A stretch of 64,000 nt of DNA from Trebonia sp963836195 (lineage in GTDB: Bacteria > Actinomycetota > Actinomycetes > Streptosporangiales > Streptosporangiaceae): contig CAWIIX010000007.1 in assembly GCA_963836195.1 (NCBI GenBank), positions 62,001-126,000 on the forward strand. Direction: 5' to 3'. The first letter of the stretch is position 1. Every line of letters starts with the position of its first letter. A model generated the notes under the pieces. The model had not been told where the DNA came from and made no database searches. It saw only the letters and a list, made by a program, of their open reading frames with translations. Both the position numbers and the translations under genes were made by a program. Shown in pieces: positions 30,347 through 38,466 of this stretch.

Positions 30347-30404
30347 TTGACTCCGCCCCTCCACTCAACTGAGCCCGCCCCCGCGCCAACCCCGCACCGC
30401 CCCC

Positions 30405-30512
30405 GTTCACCCGCCGGGCAAGCCCCAACCCGAACACCCGCCGGGCGAGCCCCGGCCCGAACACCCGCCGGGCGGCACAGCCGGCGAGCCCGGCCCGAAC
30501 ACCCGGCCGGCC
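30405..30512. repeat. 27-bp GC-rich tandem repeat
   Basis: Units beginning cgaacacccgccgggcg at 30431 and 30458 are 27 bp apart; diverged units flank them at about 30404 and 30496. The interval from 30458 to the last unit is 38 bases instead of 27, an 11-base difference that puts the gene out of frame. Confidence 0.75.
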
Positions 30513-30667
30513 AGCACCGCGCCGACCGGCAGCACGGCCGCGATCTCCCGCGCGTCATACCCCGTGCCGACGATGGTCCCGGGCGTAGTCGACACCAGGT
30601 AGCTGACCAGGTTCGCCACCACCGCAACCGCCAGCACCGAGTCCACCAGCCCCGGCCCCCAGCCTCC

Positions 30668-30794
30668 CGTTTGGCGCGGCGGGCCGCAGCGCCCGGCCGC
30701 CCCCGGCGCGGTGGCCCGCCGCGCCATTCCTATTGGCGCGGCGGGCCGCAGCACCAGTGGCCTTTTAGCGCTGGGGGCCACCGCGCCAACCGGC
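30668..30794 (+). repeat. Repeat A copy inside the membrane-protein gene
   Basis: Contains cctattggcgcggcgggcc, followed by gcagcaccag and ttagcgctgg, aligned to the array at 6625-6836 (minus strand), where the order is cctattggcgcggcggccc, gcaacgccaa, ttagcgttgc. A second, inverted arm precedes it. The segment stays in frame on the minus strand, encoding Arg/Pro/Ala-rich residues between two membrane helices. Confidence 0.65.
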
Positions 30795-32099
30795 TCGACG
30801 GCGCGTGGCCGGACGAACCTGACCAGGGCGACCGCGATCGCGGCGATCGCCAGCGTCAGCCCTATCAGGTGCAGCGCCGCGAACGCGAGCCCGACCCAAT
30901 CGGTGACGCCGATGAAGTTCGCGCCGTACAGCTCGAGGATGCCCCGCCCCGTCAGCCAGGTGTGCGTCCGCAACTGCGATAGCGGCGCCAGCGTCAGCGG
31001 GATCGGATGCGCCGTGAACCCGCCCGCCGCCGTCAGCAGTCGCGCCGCCGCCCAGGCGACCCCGACGGAGAGGACCCCGGCCGCGATCAGCGCCAGCTCA
31101 TACCAGCAGGCCCGGGCCCACCGCCCGGTCCGCCCGCCCGTTTGGGGCCTGGCACCCCCGTCCGCCCGGTGCCGGGCCGGCCGTCCCGCCGCCGCGGAAC
31201 GCGGACGTCGACGCGCCGAGGCCACCGTGCAGACGACGATCAGCGGCAGCACCGCGGTCAGCACCGCCACCCGGTCGGCGAACTGAACCACTGCCAGCAG
31301 CAGGCACAGGATCGCCGGCCCCCACCAGCGGCGCGGCGCGGCGTCGAGCAGCAGCCAGCCGACCAGCAGCGGCACCTGCGTCCCGACATGATCCGGCGAC
31401 AGCAGCAGCACGAGCGCCCCGTACCCGAGCTGCGGCGCCAGCATGATCGCCGCCGCCAGCAGACCCCCGAGCACGCCCTCACGTCCGCCCGCACGCCCCC
31501 GCGCGAGCGCGAAGACGGCCAGCACGAGCAGGGTGTAGGTCAGCGCGGCGCTGACGTGGATCACGCCCAGCCCGAACGGGCGGATCGCCTCGACGAGGAC
31601 GTACTCGGGCAGTTCGGTCGTGTAGAACGACACGTCGCTGAGCGTCCACCCGTGCAGCAGCCAGTTCCCGGCCAGCATGTCGCGCGCCTGCAGCGCCTGG
31701 GCGGCGCCGTCGGCGGTGGCCAGGACCGTCCACGACACCCGCAGGTAGCCAAGGAAGAGCAGCGCCCCGCCGACGGCGACCGCCCCGATTGCGCGCCGCG
31801 CCGGGTCGCGCCCGCCCGGGTCGCGCCCGCTGGGGCACCGCAGCCGGCCCGGCCCGGGACGGAGTTCGGCCCGGGCGCCGCCCGGCCGCCCGCCCATGTC
31901 TCCTCGGTCCCCTCCGCGACGGCGGCGTCGCTTGTCCCCACAGCTCTCCCTGCGATTAGCGCCCGAGGACGACCTTAGCGGGACTGACCACGCAACGTGT
32001 CTGAGAAAACACAAAATGTCAAGCGGCGGCGTGCCGGGCTTGCCGACAGCGGCTCCACGCGTTGTCCCCGTGGTAACGGCTGTGGGTTGTGGGGCGGTG

Positions 32100-32282
32100 G
32101 TGAAAGACGCCGCTGAGCCGGCCCGGGCAGGGGACGTGATTGTGTTCCGTTGGGGGCCGCGCTCCCCGGCCGCGAGCGTCATTGTGTTCCGTTGGGGGCA
32201 CCCCGCGACCCGAAAGACCCACGCTCACCCTCATCCCCGTCCAGCCTGGTGCACGTGGTGACGGTGAGGGCGATGCGTCGAT
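32100..32282 (+). repeat. Dispersed repeat B, copy 2
   Basis: Plus strand reads gtgattgtgttccgttgggg, then a second gtgttccgttgggggcacc, ccgcgacccgaa, then gtccagcctggtgcacgtgg and tgacggtgagg. This is collinear with the minus strand of 4041-4240. By eye about three quarters of aligned positions match; the exact value needs an alignment. Confidence 0.7.
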
Positions 32283-32320
32283 GCCCGGGCACCCGACCGG
32301 CGGTCTCGCCAAGCCAGCGG

Positions 32321-32533
32321 CTGTCGCCTACGCCGTCGACCCGGCCCCCACCTGTCGCCTACGCCGTCGGCCCCGCCGCCCTGCCTGTCGGCGACGCCAT
32401 CGACCCGGCTGCCCACCTGTCGGCGACGCCATCGACCCGGCTGCCCACCTGTCGGCGACGCCATCGACCCGGCTGCCCACCTGTCGGCGACGCCATCGAC
32501 CCTCATAGGCGATGTCGATGGCGTAGCCGACAG
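32321..32533. repeat. 32-bp tandem array with terminal inverted copy
   Basis: Units beginning ctgtcggcgacgccatcgac start at 32385, 32417, 32449 and 32481, exactly 32 bp apart; two diverged units start at 32321 and 32352. The last unit is followed by its inverted copy at 32514-32533, which pairs with 32481-32500 over 20 bases with one mismatch. There are no unique spacers, so it is not CRISPR. A further hairpin, cctgtcgctggcg with its pairing arm, follows at 32543-32567. Confidence 0.85.
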
Positions 32534-32594
32534 ACCGCGGAACCTGTCGCTGGCGTCAGCCGACAGGCCCTGCCCGCGTTCAAACGCCGCTCCA

Positions 32595-32636
32595 CCGACC
32601 TGGCTAGGCCGACCTGGCTAGGCCGACCTGGCTGGG
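32595..32636. repeat. 14-bp tandem repeat
   Basis: Three units of ccgacctggctagg starting at 32595, 32609 and 32623 (the third has one change), just downstream of the peptidase stop codon. Confidence 0.8.
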
Positions 32637-32645
32637 CCGCCCCCG

Positions 32646-34793
32646 CTAGGCCGAGGCCGGCGGCAAGCCGAGTGCCTGCTTGAGGAAGTCGACCTGCAGC
32701 GTCAGCATGTTTTCGGCCACGACCTCCTGCGGGGTCATGTGGGTGACGCCGGACAGGGGCAGCACCGAGTGCGGGTACCCGGCCGCGAGCAGGGCCGAGG
32801 ACAGCCGCAGCGAGTGGGCGACGAACACGTTGTCGTCGGCCAGTCCGTGAATGATCAGCATCGGCCGGTGAACAGTCGCCCCGGTCCGTTCGGGATCATT
32901 GATGATTGAGCTTTGCTCGTAGGGCGCCGCATCCTGGGTCGGGTCACCGAGGTAGCGCTCGGTGTAAAACGTGTCGTAGAGCCGCCAGTCGGTGACCGGC
33001 GCGCCGACGACCGCCGCGTGGAACACGTCCGGGCGGCGCAGTAGCGCGAGCGCGGACAGGTAGCCGCCGAAGGACCAGCCCCGGATCGCCACCCGCTCGG
33101 TGTCGAGGTCGGCGAACGCCTCGGCCGCCGCCTGGAGAGCGGTGATCTGGTCCTCGAGCGGGCCGGTGGCGAGGTCGCGGGCGACCGCGCGGTCCCAGGC
33201 CGGGCCCCGGCCGCCGGTGCCGCGGCCGTCGGCCACCACGACCGCGAAGCCCTGCTCGGCCAGCCACTGGGAGGTGAGGAAGGCACCGGTGGCCTTCATC
33301 ACCCTCTGGTGGTGCGGGCCGCCGTAGGGGTCCATGAGCACCGGCAGTCTGGTCCCGGCCTGGTGCCAGGACGGGAAGAGCACCGCGGTGCGGATGCCGG
33401 CCGGCCCCGCCTGCAGGAACTTCGGCTGCGGGTGGGGCAGGTTCGGGGCGGGCGCGAGCGACGAGATCCGGTGCGGCTGCCCGCCCCCGGCCCCGTGCTT
33501 GCGGACCGTGACCGAGAGGTCGTTGCCGGCCAGGTCGCGGCGGATAAGCACGGTCGCGCCGCCCGCCTCGGTGGCGGAGTTGACGCCGGGCTCGGTCGCG
33601 ACCTCGGCGAGCCCGCCCGGGCCGTAGCGCCAGACGCCGATCTCGGTCGGCTCGGTCGCGCCCGCGAACAGCACGTCGTCCCCGTCGGTGCCGAGAACGC
33701 CGAGAACCTGCAGGCCGGGCGGGGTGATGGGCGCGGCGTCACGGAGCGCGGCGGCCGGGGCGACGATCAGCCCGCGGGTGTCGCCGCTGATCCCGGTCCA
33801 GACGACGTCCCCGTTGGCGAGCTGGGCGGGCACGCCGTCGATGACGTCGGTCCAGTCCGGGTCGGCGTCCTCGCGCAGCACCTCGCCGGTGGCCGCGTTG
33901 AGCAGCCGCATGACCTTCTGATCGCGGGTCTGCACGACCAGCAGCGGTAGCTCGCCCCAGGCCACCGCGGCCAGGTAGGGGAAGGCGGCCCGGTCCCACT
34001 CGACCTCTTCGAGCTTGGCCGTGGTGCCGTCGCCGGCTTCCTTGGCGATGGTGGCGAGCAGCAGCGAGACGTCGGCGTTGGGGGTGCCCGCGGCGGGGTA
34101 GCGCACCTCGGCCGGCGCCTTGTCCGGGTTGGCGGGGTCGGCGATGTACCACTGCCTGACCGGGGACTCGTCGACCCGGGCGATCAGCAGCTGGCTGCCG
34201 TCGGGAGACCACCAGTAGCCGCGGAAACGGCCCATCTCCTCGGCCGCCACGAACTCGGCCAGGCCGAACGTGACCTTGTCCTCCCCGGGCGCCTCGGCGA
34301 TCGCCGAGTCGTGCCCGCTGACCAGGTCGACGATGCGGAGCGCGCCGTCATGGACGTACGCGACCTTGGTCCCGGTCGAGTCCGGGCGCGGGTCGAGCGC
34401 GGGGGTCCGGGTGGGGACCAGCCGCGGCGTCGGCTCCGCCGCGCCCAGCGGGACCGCGTAGACCTGGCCCGAGAGCGCGAACACGGCCAGCGCGCCCGCC
34501 CGGTCGGTGGCGTAGGCCACGATCCCGGCGGCGGTCTCGCGGACCCGCTCGCGCCGGGCTCGTTCCTCCGGCGGGAGGTTCTCCTCGTCGGCGCCCAGCG
34601 CCCGCGGGTCGGCCACCAGCCGCTCGGCGCCGGTCACGGTGTCCGCCTCCCACAGACAGGTCACCGGGTCGTCGCCTGCCCGCGAGCGCAGGAACGCCAC
34701 CCTGTCGCCGTCTGCCGATACCTGGAAGGCGCGGGGTACCCCGAGCCGGAATCCGCGCGTCCGCGCCTGCTGCCTGGGAAAGCTCTCCGTCAT
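32646..34793 (-). CDS. Prolyl oligopeptidase / DPP IV-type S9 peptidase
   Basis: A 715-residue cytoplasmic serine peptidase. The N-terminal about 430 residues are the beta-propeller; the dipeptidyl-peptidase-type acidic pair is seen in FGLAEFVAAEEMGRFRGYWW. The C-terminal alpha/beta-hydrolase domain has the nucleophile IRGWSFGGYLSALALL (Ser near residue 573), the Asp in LIIHGLADDNVFVAHS and the His in LSGVTHMTPQE. These features predict removal of N-terminal dipeptides after proline or alanine. A cgaacggtcc element copy is embedded in frame between FYTERYLGDPTQDAAPYE and RPMLIIHG. It is divergent from mshB. Confidence 0.93.
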   Translation of the reverse strand: MTESFPRQQARTRGFRLGVPRAFQVSADGDRVAFLRSRAGDDPVTCLWEADTVTGAERLVADPRALGADEENLPPEERARRERVRETAAGIVAYATDRAGALAVFALSGQVYAVPLGAAEPTPRLVPTRTPALDPRPDSTGTKVAYVHDGALRIVDLVSGHDSAIAEAPGEDKVTFGLAEFVAAEEMGRFRGYWWSPDGSQLLIARVDESPVRQWYIADPANPDKAPAEVRYPAAGTPNADVSLLLATIAKEAGDGTTAKLEEVEWDRAAFPYLAAVAWGELPLLVVQTRDQKVMRLLNAATGEVLREDADPDWTDVIDGVPAQLANGDVVWTGISGDTRGLIVAPAAALRDAAPITPPGLQVLGVLGTDGDDVLFAGATEPTEIGVWRYGPGGLAEVATEPGVNSATEAGGATVLIRRDLAGNDLSVTVRKHGAGGGQPHRISSLAPAPNLPHPQPKFLQAGPAGIRTAVLFPSWHQAGTRLPVLMDPYGGPHHQRVMKATGAFLTSQWLAEQGFAVVVADGRGTGGRGPAWDRAVARDLATGPLEDQITALQAAAEAFADLDTERVAIRGWSFGGYLSALALLRRPDVFHAAVVGAPVTDWRLYDTFYTERYLGDPTQDAAPYEQSSIINDPERTGATVHRPMLIIHGLADDNVFVAHSLRLSSALLAAGYPHSVLPLSGVTHMTPQEVVAENMLTLQVDFLKQALGLPPASA
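32878..32916 (-). repeat. cgaacggtcc element copy inside the S9 peptidase gene
   Basis: On the minus strand: gcaaagctcaatcatcaatg followed by atcccgaacggaccggggc. It encodes QSSIINDPERTGA in a surface-type linker between the catalytic Ser and Asp segments. Confidence 0.5.
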
Positions 34794-34823
34794 GGTCCCC
34801 GATCATGCCAGGTCGGGTCGGCG

Positions 34824-34839
34824 GCATAATCGTCTGGTG
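34824..34839 (+). promoter_or_regulatory. Possible leaderless promoter of mshB
   Basis: A -10-like cataat at 34824-34829 lies eight bases before the GTG at 34837, with no ribosome-binding site between. This spacing fits transcription starting at or next to the start codon. Confidence 0.4.
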
Positions 34840-35661
34840 GTTAACAGAAGCCTGCTGCTGGTACACGCGCACCCGGACGACGAGTCGATCGGGACCGGGG
34901 CGACGATGGCCAAGTACGCCGCCGAGGGGGCCCGGGTCACGCTCGTGACCTGCACGCTGGGCGAGCTCGGGGAGATCATCCCGCCCGATCTGAGCCATCT
35001 GCTGCCCGACGAGCTCGGCCAGCACCGGATCGTCGAGCTCGACCGCGCCTGCCGTGCGCTCGGCGTCGAGGACCACCGGTTCCTCGGCGGCGAGGGTAAG
35101 TACCGGGACTCGGGGATGATGGGCCTGCCCGACAACGACGACCCGCGCTGCTTCTGGCAGGCGTCGGTCGAGGAGGCCGCCGCCGACCTGGTCAAGGTCA
35201 TCGAGGAGGTCGCGCCCGACGCCATCGTGACCTACGACGCCAACGGCTTCTACGGTCACCCCGATCACATCCAGGCGCACCGGGTCGCGTGGCGGGCAAA
35301 CGAGCTGGCCGGCCGGGCGGCGAGGTTCTACGCCACCGCGATGCCGCGCTCGGCGCTGGCGGCGGCGGTCGAGCTGCCGGACGACTCCTGGTTCGTGCGC
35401 AACCGGGACCTGTCCGTGAGCGTCCCCGACGAGCAGGTCACGACGGAGATCGACGCGACCGGGTACCTGCCCGCCAAGCTGGCCGCGATGAAGGCGCACG
35501 AGACCCAGATCACGGTCGACGGCCAGTTCTACGCGCTCTCGGACGAGGTCGGCCGGCGGGCGCTCGGGACCGAGTACTACACGCTGCTGGCGGGCCCGGC
35601 CGGCCCGGGCCGCCCTCGTCCGGGCGGGGAACCGTACGATCACGACCTTTTCACGCGGTAG
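34837..35661 (+). CDS. mshB: GlcNAc-Ins deacetylase of mycothiol synthesis
   Basis: A 274-residue zinc amidohydrolase of the LmbE/PIG-L family. It deacetylates 1-D-myo-inosityl-2-acetamido-2-deoxy-alpha-D-glucopyranoside, the second dedicated step of mycothiol synthesis. Zinc-binding motifs: LLLVHAHPDDESIGTGATM (AHPDD) near the start and YGHPDHIQAHRVAW in the middle. The protein also has TCTLGELGEIIPPDLSHL. Its length and the neighbouring DUF6113 gene fit the actinobacterial mshB locus; a mycothiol-conjugate amidase is less likely given this start and context. Confidence 0.92.
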   Translation: MVNRSLLLVHAHPDDESIGTGATMAKYAAEGARVTLVTCTLGELGEIIPPDLSHLLPDELGQHRIVELDRACRALGVEDHRFLGGEGKYRDSGMMGLPDNDDPRCFWQASVEEAAADLVKVIEEVAPDAIVTYDANGFYGHPDHIQAHRVAWRANELAGRAARFYATAMPRSALAAAVELPDDSWFVRNRDLSVSVPDEQVTTEIDATGYLPAKLAAMKAHETQITVDGQFYALSDEVGRRALGTEYYTLLAGPAGPGRPRPGGEPYDHDLFTR

Positions 35662-35672
35662 CCTGCAGGCTC

Positions 35673-36053
35673 ATGGGGACCTCGCAGCGCTCGCTGATCA
35701 CTGGCCTGGGCTACCTGGCGCTCTTCGTGCTCGGCCTGGCGCAGGGGCTGATCGGCAGCTTCCAGTACAACCGGAGCCCGGTGCCGCTGTTCGCGGTCCT
35801 CCTCATCCTGATCCTGTTCGCGACCTGCGTGCTGGCCGGCTGGGGGATGCGCACCTACGCGGCCGGCATCCTCCCGGCCCTCGGCTGGATCATCGCCTCG
35901 TTCATCCTCGCGATGCCGCGGCCCAACGGCAGCGTGATCATCCAGGCCACCTCGGCCGGGGAGTGGTACCTCTACGGAGGCGCGCTGGCGGCGGCGGCCG
36001 GCGCCGCCGTCTCGTTCTACACCTGGATCCGCGCCAAGTCCCGACCCCGCTAG
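35673..36053 (+). CDS. DUF6113-type integral membrane protein
   Basis: A 126-residue protein with four hydrophobic segments: SLITGLGYLALFVLGLAQG, VPLFAVLLILILFATCVLAG, AAGILPALGWIIASFILAM and YLYGGALAAAAGAAVSFYTW. ATG 35673 lies 11 bases after the mshB stop, so the two genes are co-transcribed. In actinobacteria a small membrane protein of this kind commonly follows mshB. Function unknown. Confidence 0.8.
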   Translation: MGTSQRSLITGLGYLALFVLGLAQGLIGSFQYNRSPVPLFAVLLILILFATCVLAGWGMRTYAAGILPALGWIIASFILAMPRPNGSVIIQATSAGEWYLYGGALAAAAGAAVSFYTWIRAKSRPR

Positions 36054-36060
36054 ATCGGGC

Positions 36061-36092
36061 CCGGCCGGCTGAGGGGCAACTCGGCCGGCCGG
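36061..36092. terminator. Convergent terminator hairpin
   Basis: ccggccggc (36061-36069) pairs with gccggccgg (36084-36092) across a 14-base loop. It lies between the convergent DUF6113 and rocD genes. Confidence 0.5.
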
Positions 36093-36102
36093 CCCGGGAC
36101 GT

Positions 36103-37341
36103 CTAGGCGGCGTCGATCGCCTCGGCAAAGCGCTGCAGGCCCCAGTCGAGCTCGTCCTCGGTGATCACCAGCGGGGGAGCGAGCCTGATGGTGGTGCCGT
36201 GCGTCTCCTTCGCGAGCACGCCGAGCGAGGCGAGCCGCTCGCAGACCGCGCGCCCGTCGAGCGACGCGAACGTCACCCCGGCCCACAGCCCCCGGCCGCT
36301 CACCGACGTCACCGCGGACGACGGCAGCGACTCGAGCCGCGCATGCAGCACCGACCCGAGGGCGGCCGACCGCGCCTGGTACTCGCCGGTGCCCAGCATC
36401 GCGATGACCTCACGCGCGACCGCGCACGCGAGCGGGTTGCCGCCGAACGTGGACCCGTGCTGCCCCGGCTTCAGCACGCCGAGGACCGACCGGGACGAGA
36501 CCATCGCCGAGACCGGCACGATCCCGCCGCCCAGCGCCTTGCCGAGCAGGTAGGCGTCCGGCACCACGCCGTCGGCCTCGCACGCGAAGGTGGAGCCGAC
36601 CCGGCCGAGCCCGGACTGGATCTCGTCGGCGATCATCAGCGCGCCCGCCGACGTGCACAGCGACCGCAGCCCGGCCAGGAACCCGGGCGGCGGCACGACC
36701 ACGCCCGCCTCGCCCTGGATGGGCTCGACGAGCACACCGACCACTCGCGACCCGTACCGAACGAACACGTCCGCCACCGCCGACAGGTCGCCGTAGGGGA
36801 CCGACACGAACCCGGGCGTGTAGGGACCGAAGTCGTCGCGCGCGTCCGGGTCGGAGGAGAACGACACGATCGTCGTCGTCCGCCCGTGGAAGTTGCCGTC
36901 GAACACCACGATGACCGCCTGGTCGGCGGGCACCCCGCGGGTGACGTAGCCCCACTTGCGCGCCACCTTGATCGCGGTCTCGACCGCCTCGGCGCCGGTG
37001 TTCATCGGCAGCACCATCTCCATGCCGCACAGCTCGGCCAGCTCGGCGCAGAACGGCCCAAACTGGTCGTGGTCGAACGCCCGGCTGACCAGCGTCACCC
37101 GGTCAAGCTGGCGCATCGCGGCGTCGGTGAGCCGAGGGTGCCGATGCCCGAAGTTCAGCGCCGAGTAGCCGGCCAGCATGTCCAGGTACCGCCGCCCGAC
37201 GGTGTCGGTCACCCAGACGCCCTCCGCCGTCGCCGCCATGACCGGCAGCGGGTGGTAGTTGTGGGCGCTGTACTCGCTGGTCAGGGCGGCCGGGTCGCGT
37301 CCGTCGGACCGGGTGCGGGTGTCAGGGTAGGTATCGGTCAT
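36103..37341 (-). CDS. rocD: Ornithine aminotransferase
   Basis: A 412-residue PLP class III aminotransferase that converts ornithine and 2-oxoglutarate to glutamate semialdehyde and glutamate. Features: SAHNYHPLPVMAATAEGVWV at the N-terminus, NTGAEAVETAIKVARKWGY, VEPIQGEAGVVVPPPGF, the PLP Asp in ADEIQSGLGRVG, and the Schiff-base lysine in LLGKALGGGIVP. It starts one base after the dimethylargininase stop, so both are in one operon. Together they route arginine-derived citrulline or ornithine to glutamate and proline pools. Confidence 0.95.
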   Translation of the reverse strand: MTDTYPDTRTRSDGRDPAALTSEYSAHNYHPLPVMAATAEGVWVTDTVGRRYLDMLAGYSALNFGHRHPRLTDAAMRQLDRVTLVSRAFDHDQFGPFCAELAELCGMEMVLPMNTGAEAVETAIKVARKWGYVTRGVPADQAVIVVFDGNFHGRTTTIVSFSSDPDARDDFGPYTPGFVSVPYGDLSAVADVFVRYGSRVVGVLVEPIQGEAGVVVPPPGFLAGLRSLCTSAGALMIADEIQSGLGRVGSTFACEADGVVPDAYLLGKALGGGIVPVSAMVSSRSVLGVLKPGQHGSTFGGNPLACAVAREVIAMLGTGEYQARSAALGSVLHARLESLPSSAVTSVSGRGLWAGVTFASLDGRAVCERLASLGVLAKETHGTTIRLAPPLVITEDELDWGLQRFAEAIDAA

Positions 37342-37342
37342 C

Positions 37343-38170
37343 TCAGTGCCTCAGTTCCAGTGTGCAGCACTTGGCGCCGCCGCCCGCCTTGAGCAGCTCG
37401 GACATGTCGATCGGGACGACCTCGAACCCGCGCGAGCGCAGCGATCGCGCCAGCCCGGTCGCCGCGGCCGCGAGCACGACATGGCGCCCGTCCGAGACCG
37501 CGTTGAGCCCGAGCACCTCGGCGTCCTCGTCCTTGGCCTCGATCAGCTCGGGGAACATCGACGCCAGGACCGCCCGCCCGGCGTCGTCGAACGCCGCCGG
37601 GTAGTACATGGCGGTCGACGCGTCGAGCACGCACAGCGCCGTGTCCAGGTGGTAGAACCGGTCGTCGACCAGTCGCAGCGACACCACCTTGCGTCCGAAC
37701 ACGGCCGCCAGCTCCTCCGCCGCCTCGACATCGGACCTGAACCCGTAGCCAGCCAGCACGGTGCCGTCCCCGGCGACGAGGATGTCCCCCTCGCCCTCGT
37801 TCACGTGCTCGGGCTCGTGCACGGCGGTCCAGCCGTTCCACCGGAACCAGTTCATGTAGGCGGCCGCCTCGGCGGCGCGCTCGGCGTAGCGGAAGCGGAC
37901 GCCGAGCACGGTCGAGTCGATCACCGTGGCGCCGTTCGCCGCGAACACCATGTCCGGCAGCCCGGGGACCGGCTCGATGATCGAGACCGAGTGCCCGAGC
38001 GACTCATAGGCCTGCCGCAGCGTCTCCCACTGCCGCAGCGCCAGCGCCGGATCGACGGGGGAGTCGGGCCGCATCCACGGGTTGATCGCGTACGTCACGG
38101 CGAAGTACTCGGGCGGGCACATCAGGTAGGACCTGGGCGTGGCGACCCGGCTGGTCACGTCGTTGCTCAT
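37343..38170 (-). CDS. ddaH: Dimethylarginine dimethylaminohydrolase-like amidinotransferase-fold enzyme
   Basis: A 275-residue guanidino-modifying enzyme of the pentein fold from ATG 38170 (MSNDVTSRVATPRSYLMCPP). Conserved elements are FAANGATVID (substrate Asp region), EPEHVNEGEGDILVAGDG, the catalytic His in VDDRFYHLDTALCVL, and the C-terminal cysteine in LKAGGGAKCCTLELRH. Members hydrolyse methylated arginine or arginine-like substrates to citrulline. The gene pairs directly with rocD; the Lrp-type regulator often found beside this pair is not adjacent here. Confidence 0.9.
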   Translation of the reverse strand: MSNDVTSRVATPRSYLMCPPEYFAVTYAINPWMRPDSPVDPALALRQWETLRQAYESLGHSVSIIEPVPGLPDMVFAANGATVIDSTVLGVRFRYAERAAEAAAYMNWFRWNGWTAVHEPEHVNEGEGDILVAGDGTVLAGYGFRSDVEAAEELAAVFGRKVVSLRLVDDRFYHLDTALCVLDASTAMYYPAAFDDAGRAVLASMFPELIEAKDEDAEVLGLNAVSDGRHVVLAAAATGLARSLRSRGFEVVPIDMSELLKAGGGAKCCTLELRH

Positions 38171-38466
38171 GCGCCAAGCGTAGGGAGCGCAGCCACATTG
38201 GTAACAGAGCGTGGTTATGCGTCCGAGCGGAGATCCGTTGCGTATTTCCGTCTGCAGACAGTCGATTCGTTGCGCCGTTGTCGCCAATGTCGGCCATGTC
38301 ACTCTTGCTGCCCGCCGCTGCCCGTCGCCGTGCGTCGCTTGTCGCCTCGCCCGCCGGTCGGTGCCGCCGGCGGCGCTTTCATCCGGCGGTGCCAGGGAAT
38401 GCTCCGAGTTGCCAGCGTCGGCATCGGGCGGTGAGCCCGTCCGCGCCAGGGGAGCAAGGGGTCGAG
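38171..38466. other. Divergent spacer
   Basis: About 300 bases between ddaH and the SnoaL-like gene. It should hold both promoters. The upstream part of the plus-strand frame (from 38278) is open but has no recognisable protein character and the ribosome site favours 38467. I see no hairpin or repeat. Confidence 0.5.

Larger units (their letters stand above)
29877..31897 (-). pseudogene. Polytopic membrane protein (GT-C-like), frameshifted in a tandem repeat
   Basis: The 5' frame starts at ATG 31897 (gaggag upstream) and encodes at least eight membrane segments plus FLGYLRVSWTVLATADGAAQ and ARDMLAGNWLLHGWTLSD, a periplasmic loop pattern seen in GT-C type transferases and related integral membrane proteins. 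It ends prematurely at 30407 in Gly/Pro-rich repeats. The missing C-terminus (a membrane helix SFIFFLVIAGYACAFGYSA, then QDSALAGWLVAHGLRYGLGQ and a soluble domain) is in another frame, from about 30465 to 29877. The break lies in an imperfect 27-bp repeat where one unit is 38 bases long. Function unknown. Confidence 0.7.
31898..32645. other. Repeat-rich gene-free stretch
   Basis: No gene is supported in these 750 bases. The stretch holds repeat B copy 2 (about 32100-32282), a 32-bp tandem array with a terminal hairpin (32321-32533), a second hairpin (32543-32567) and three 14-bp units (32595-32636). Reading frames here are open only because of GC-rich repeats. Confidence 0.7.

Noticed and set aside
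32321..32533. CRISPR array
   Set aside because: Units are contiguous at 32 bp with no unique spacers, and no cas genes are present.
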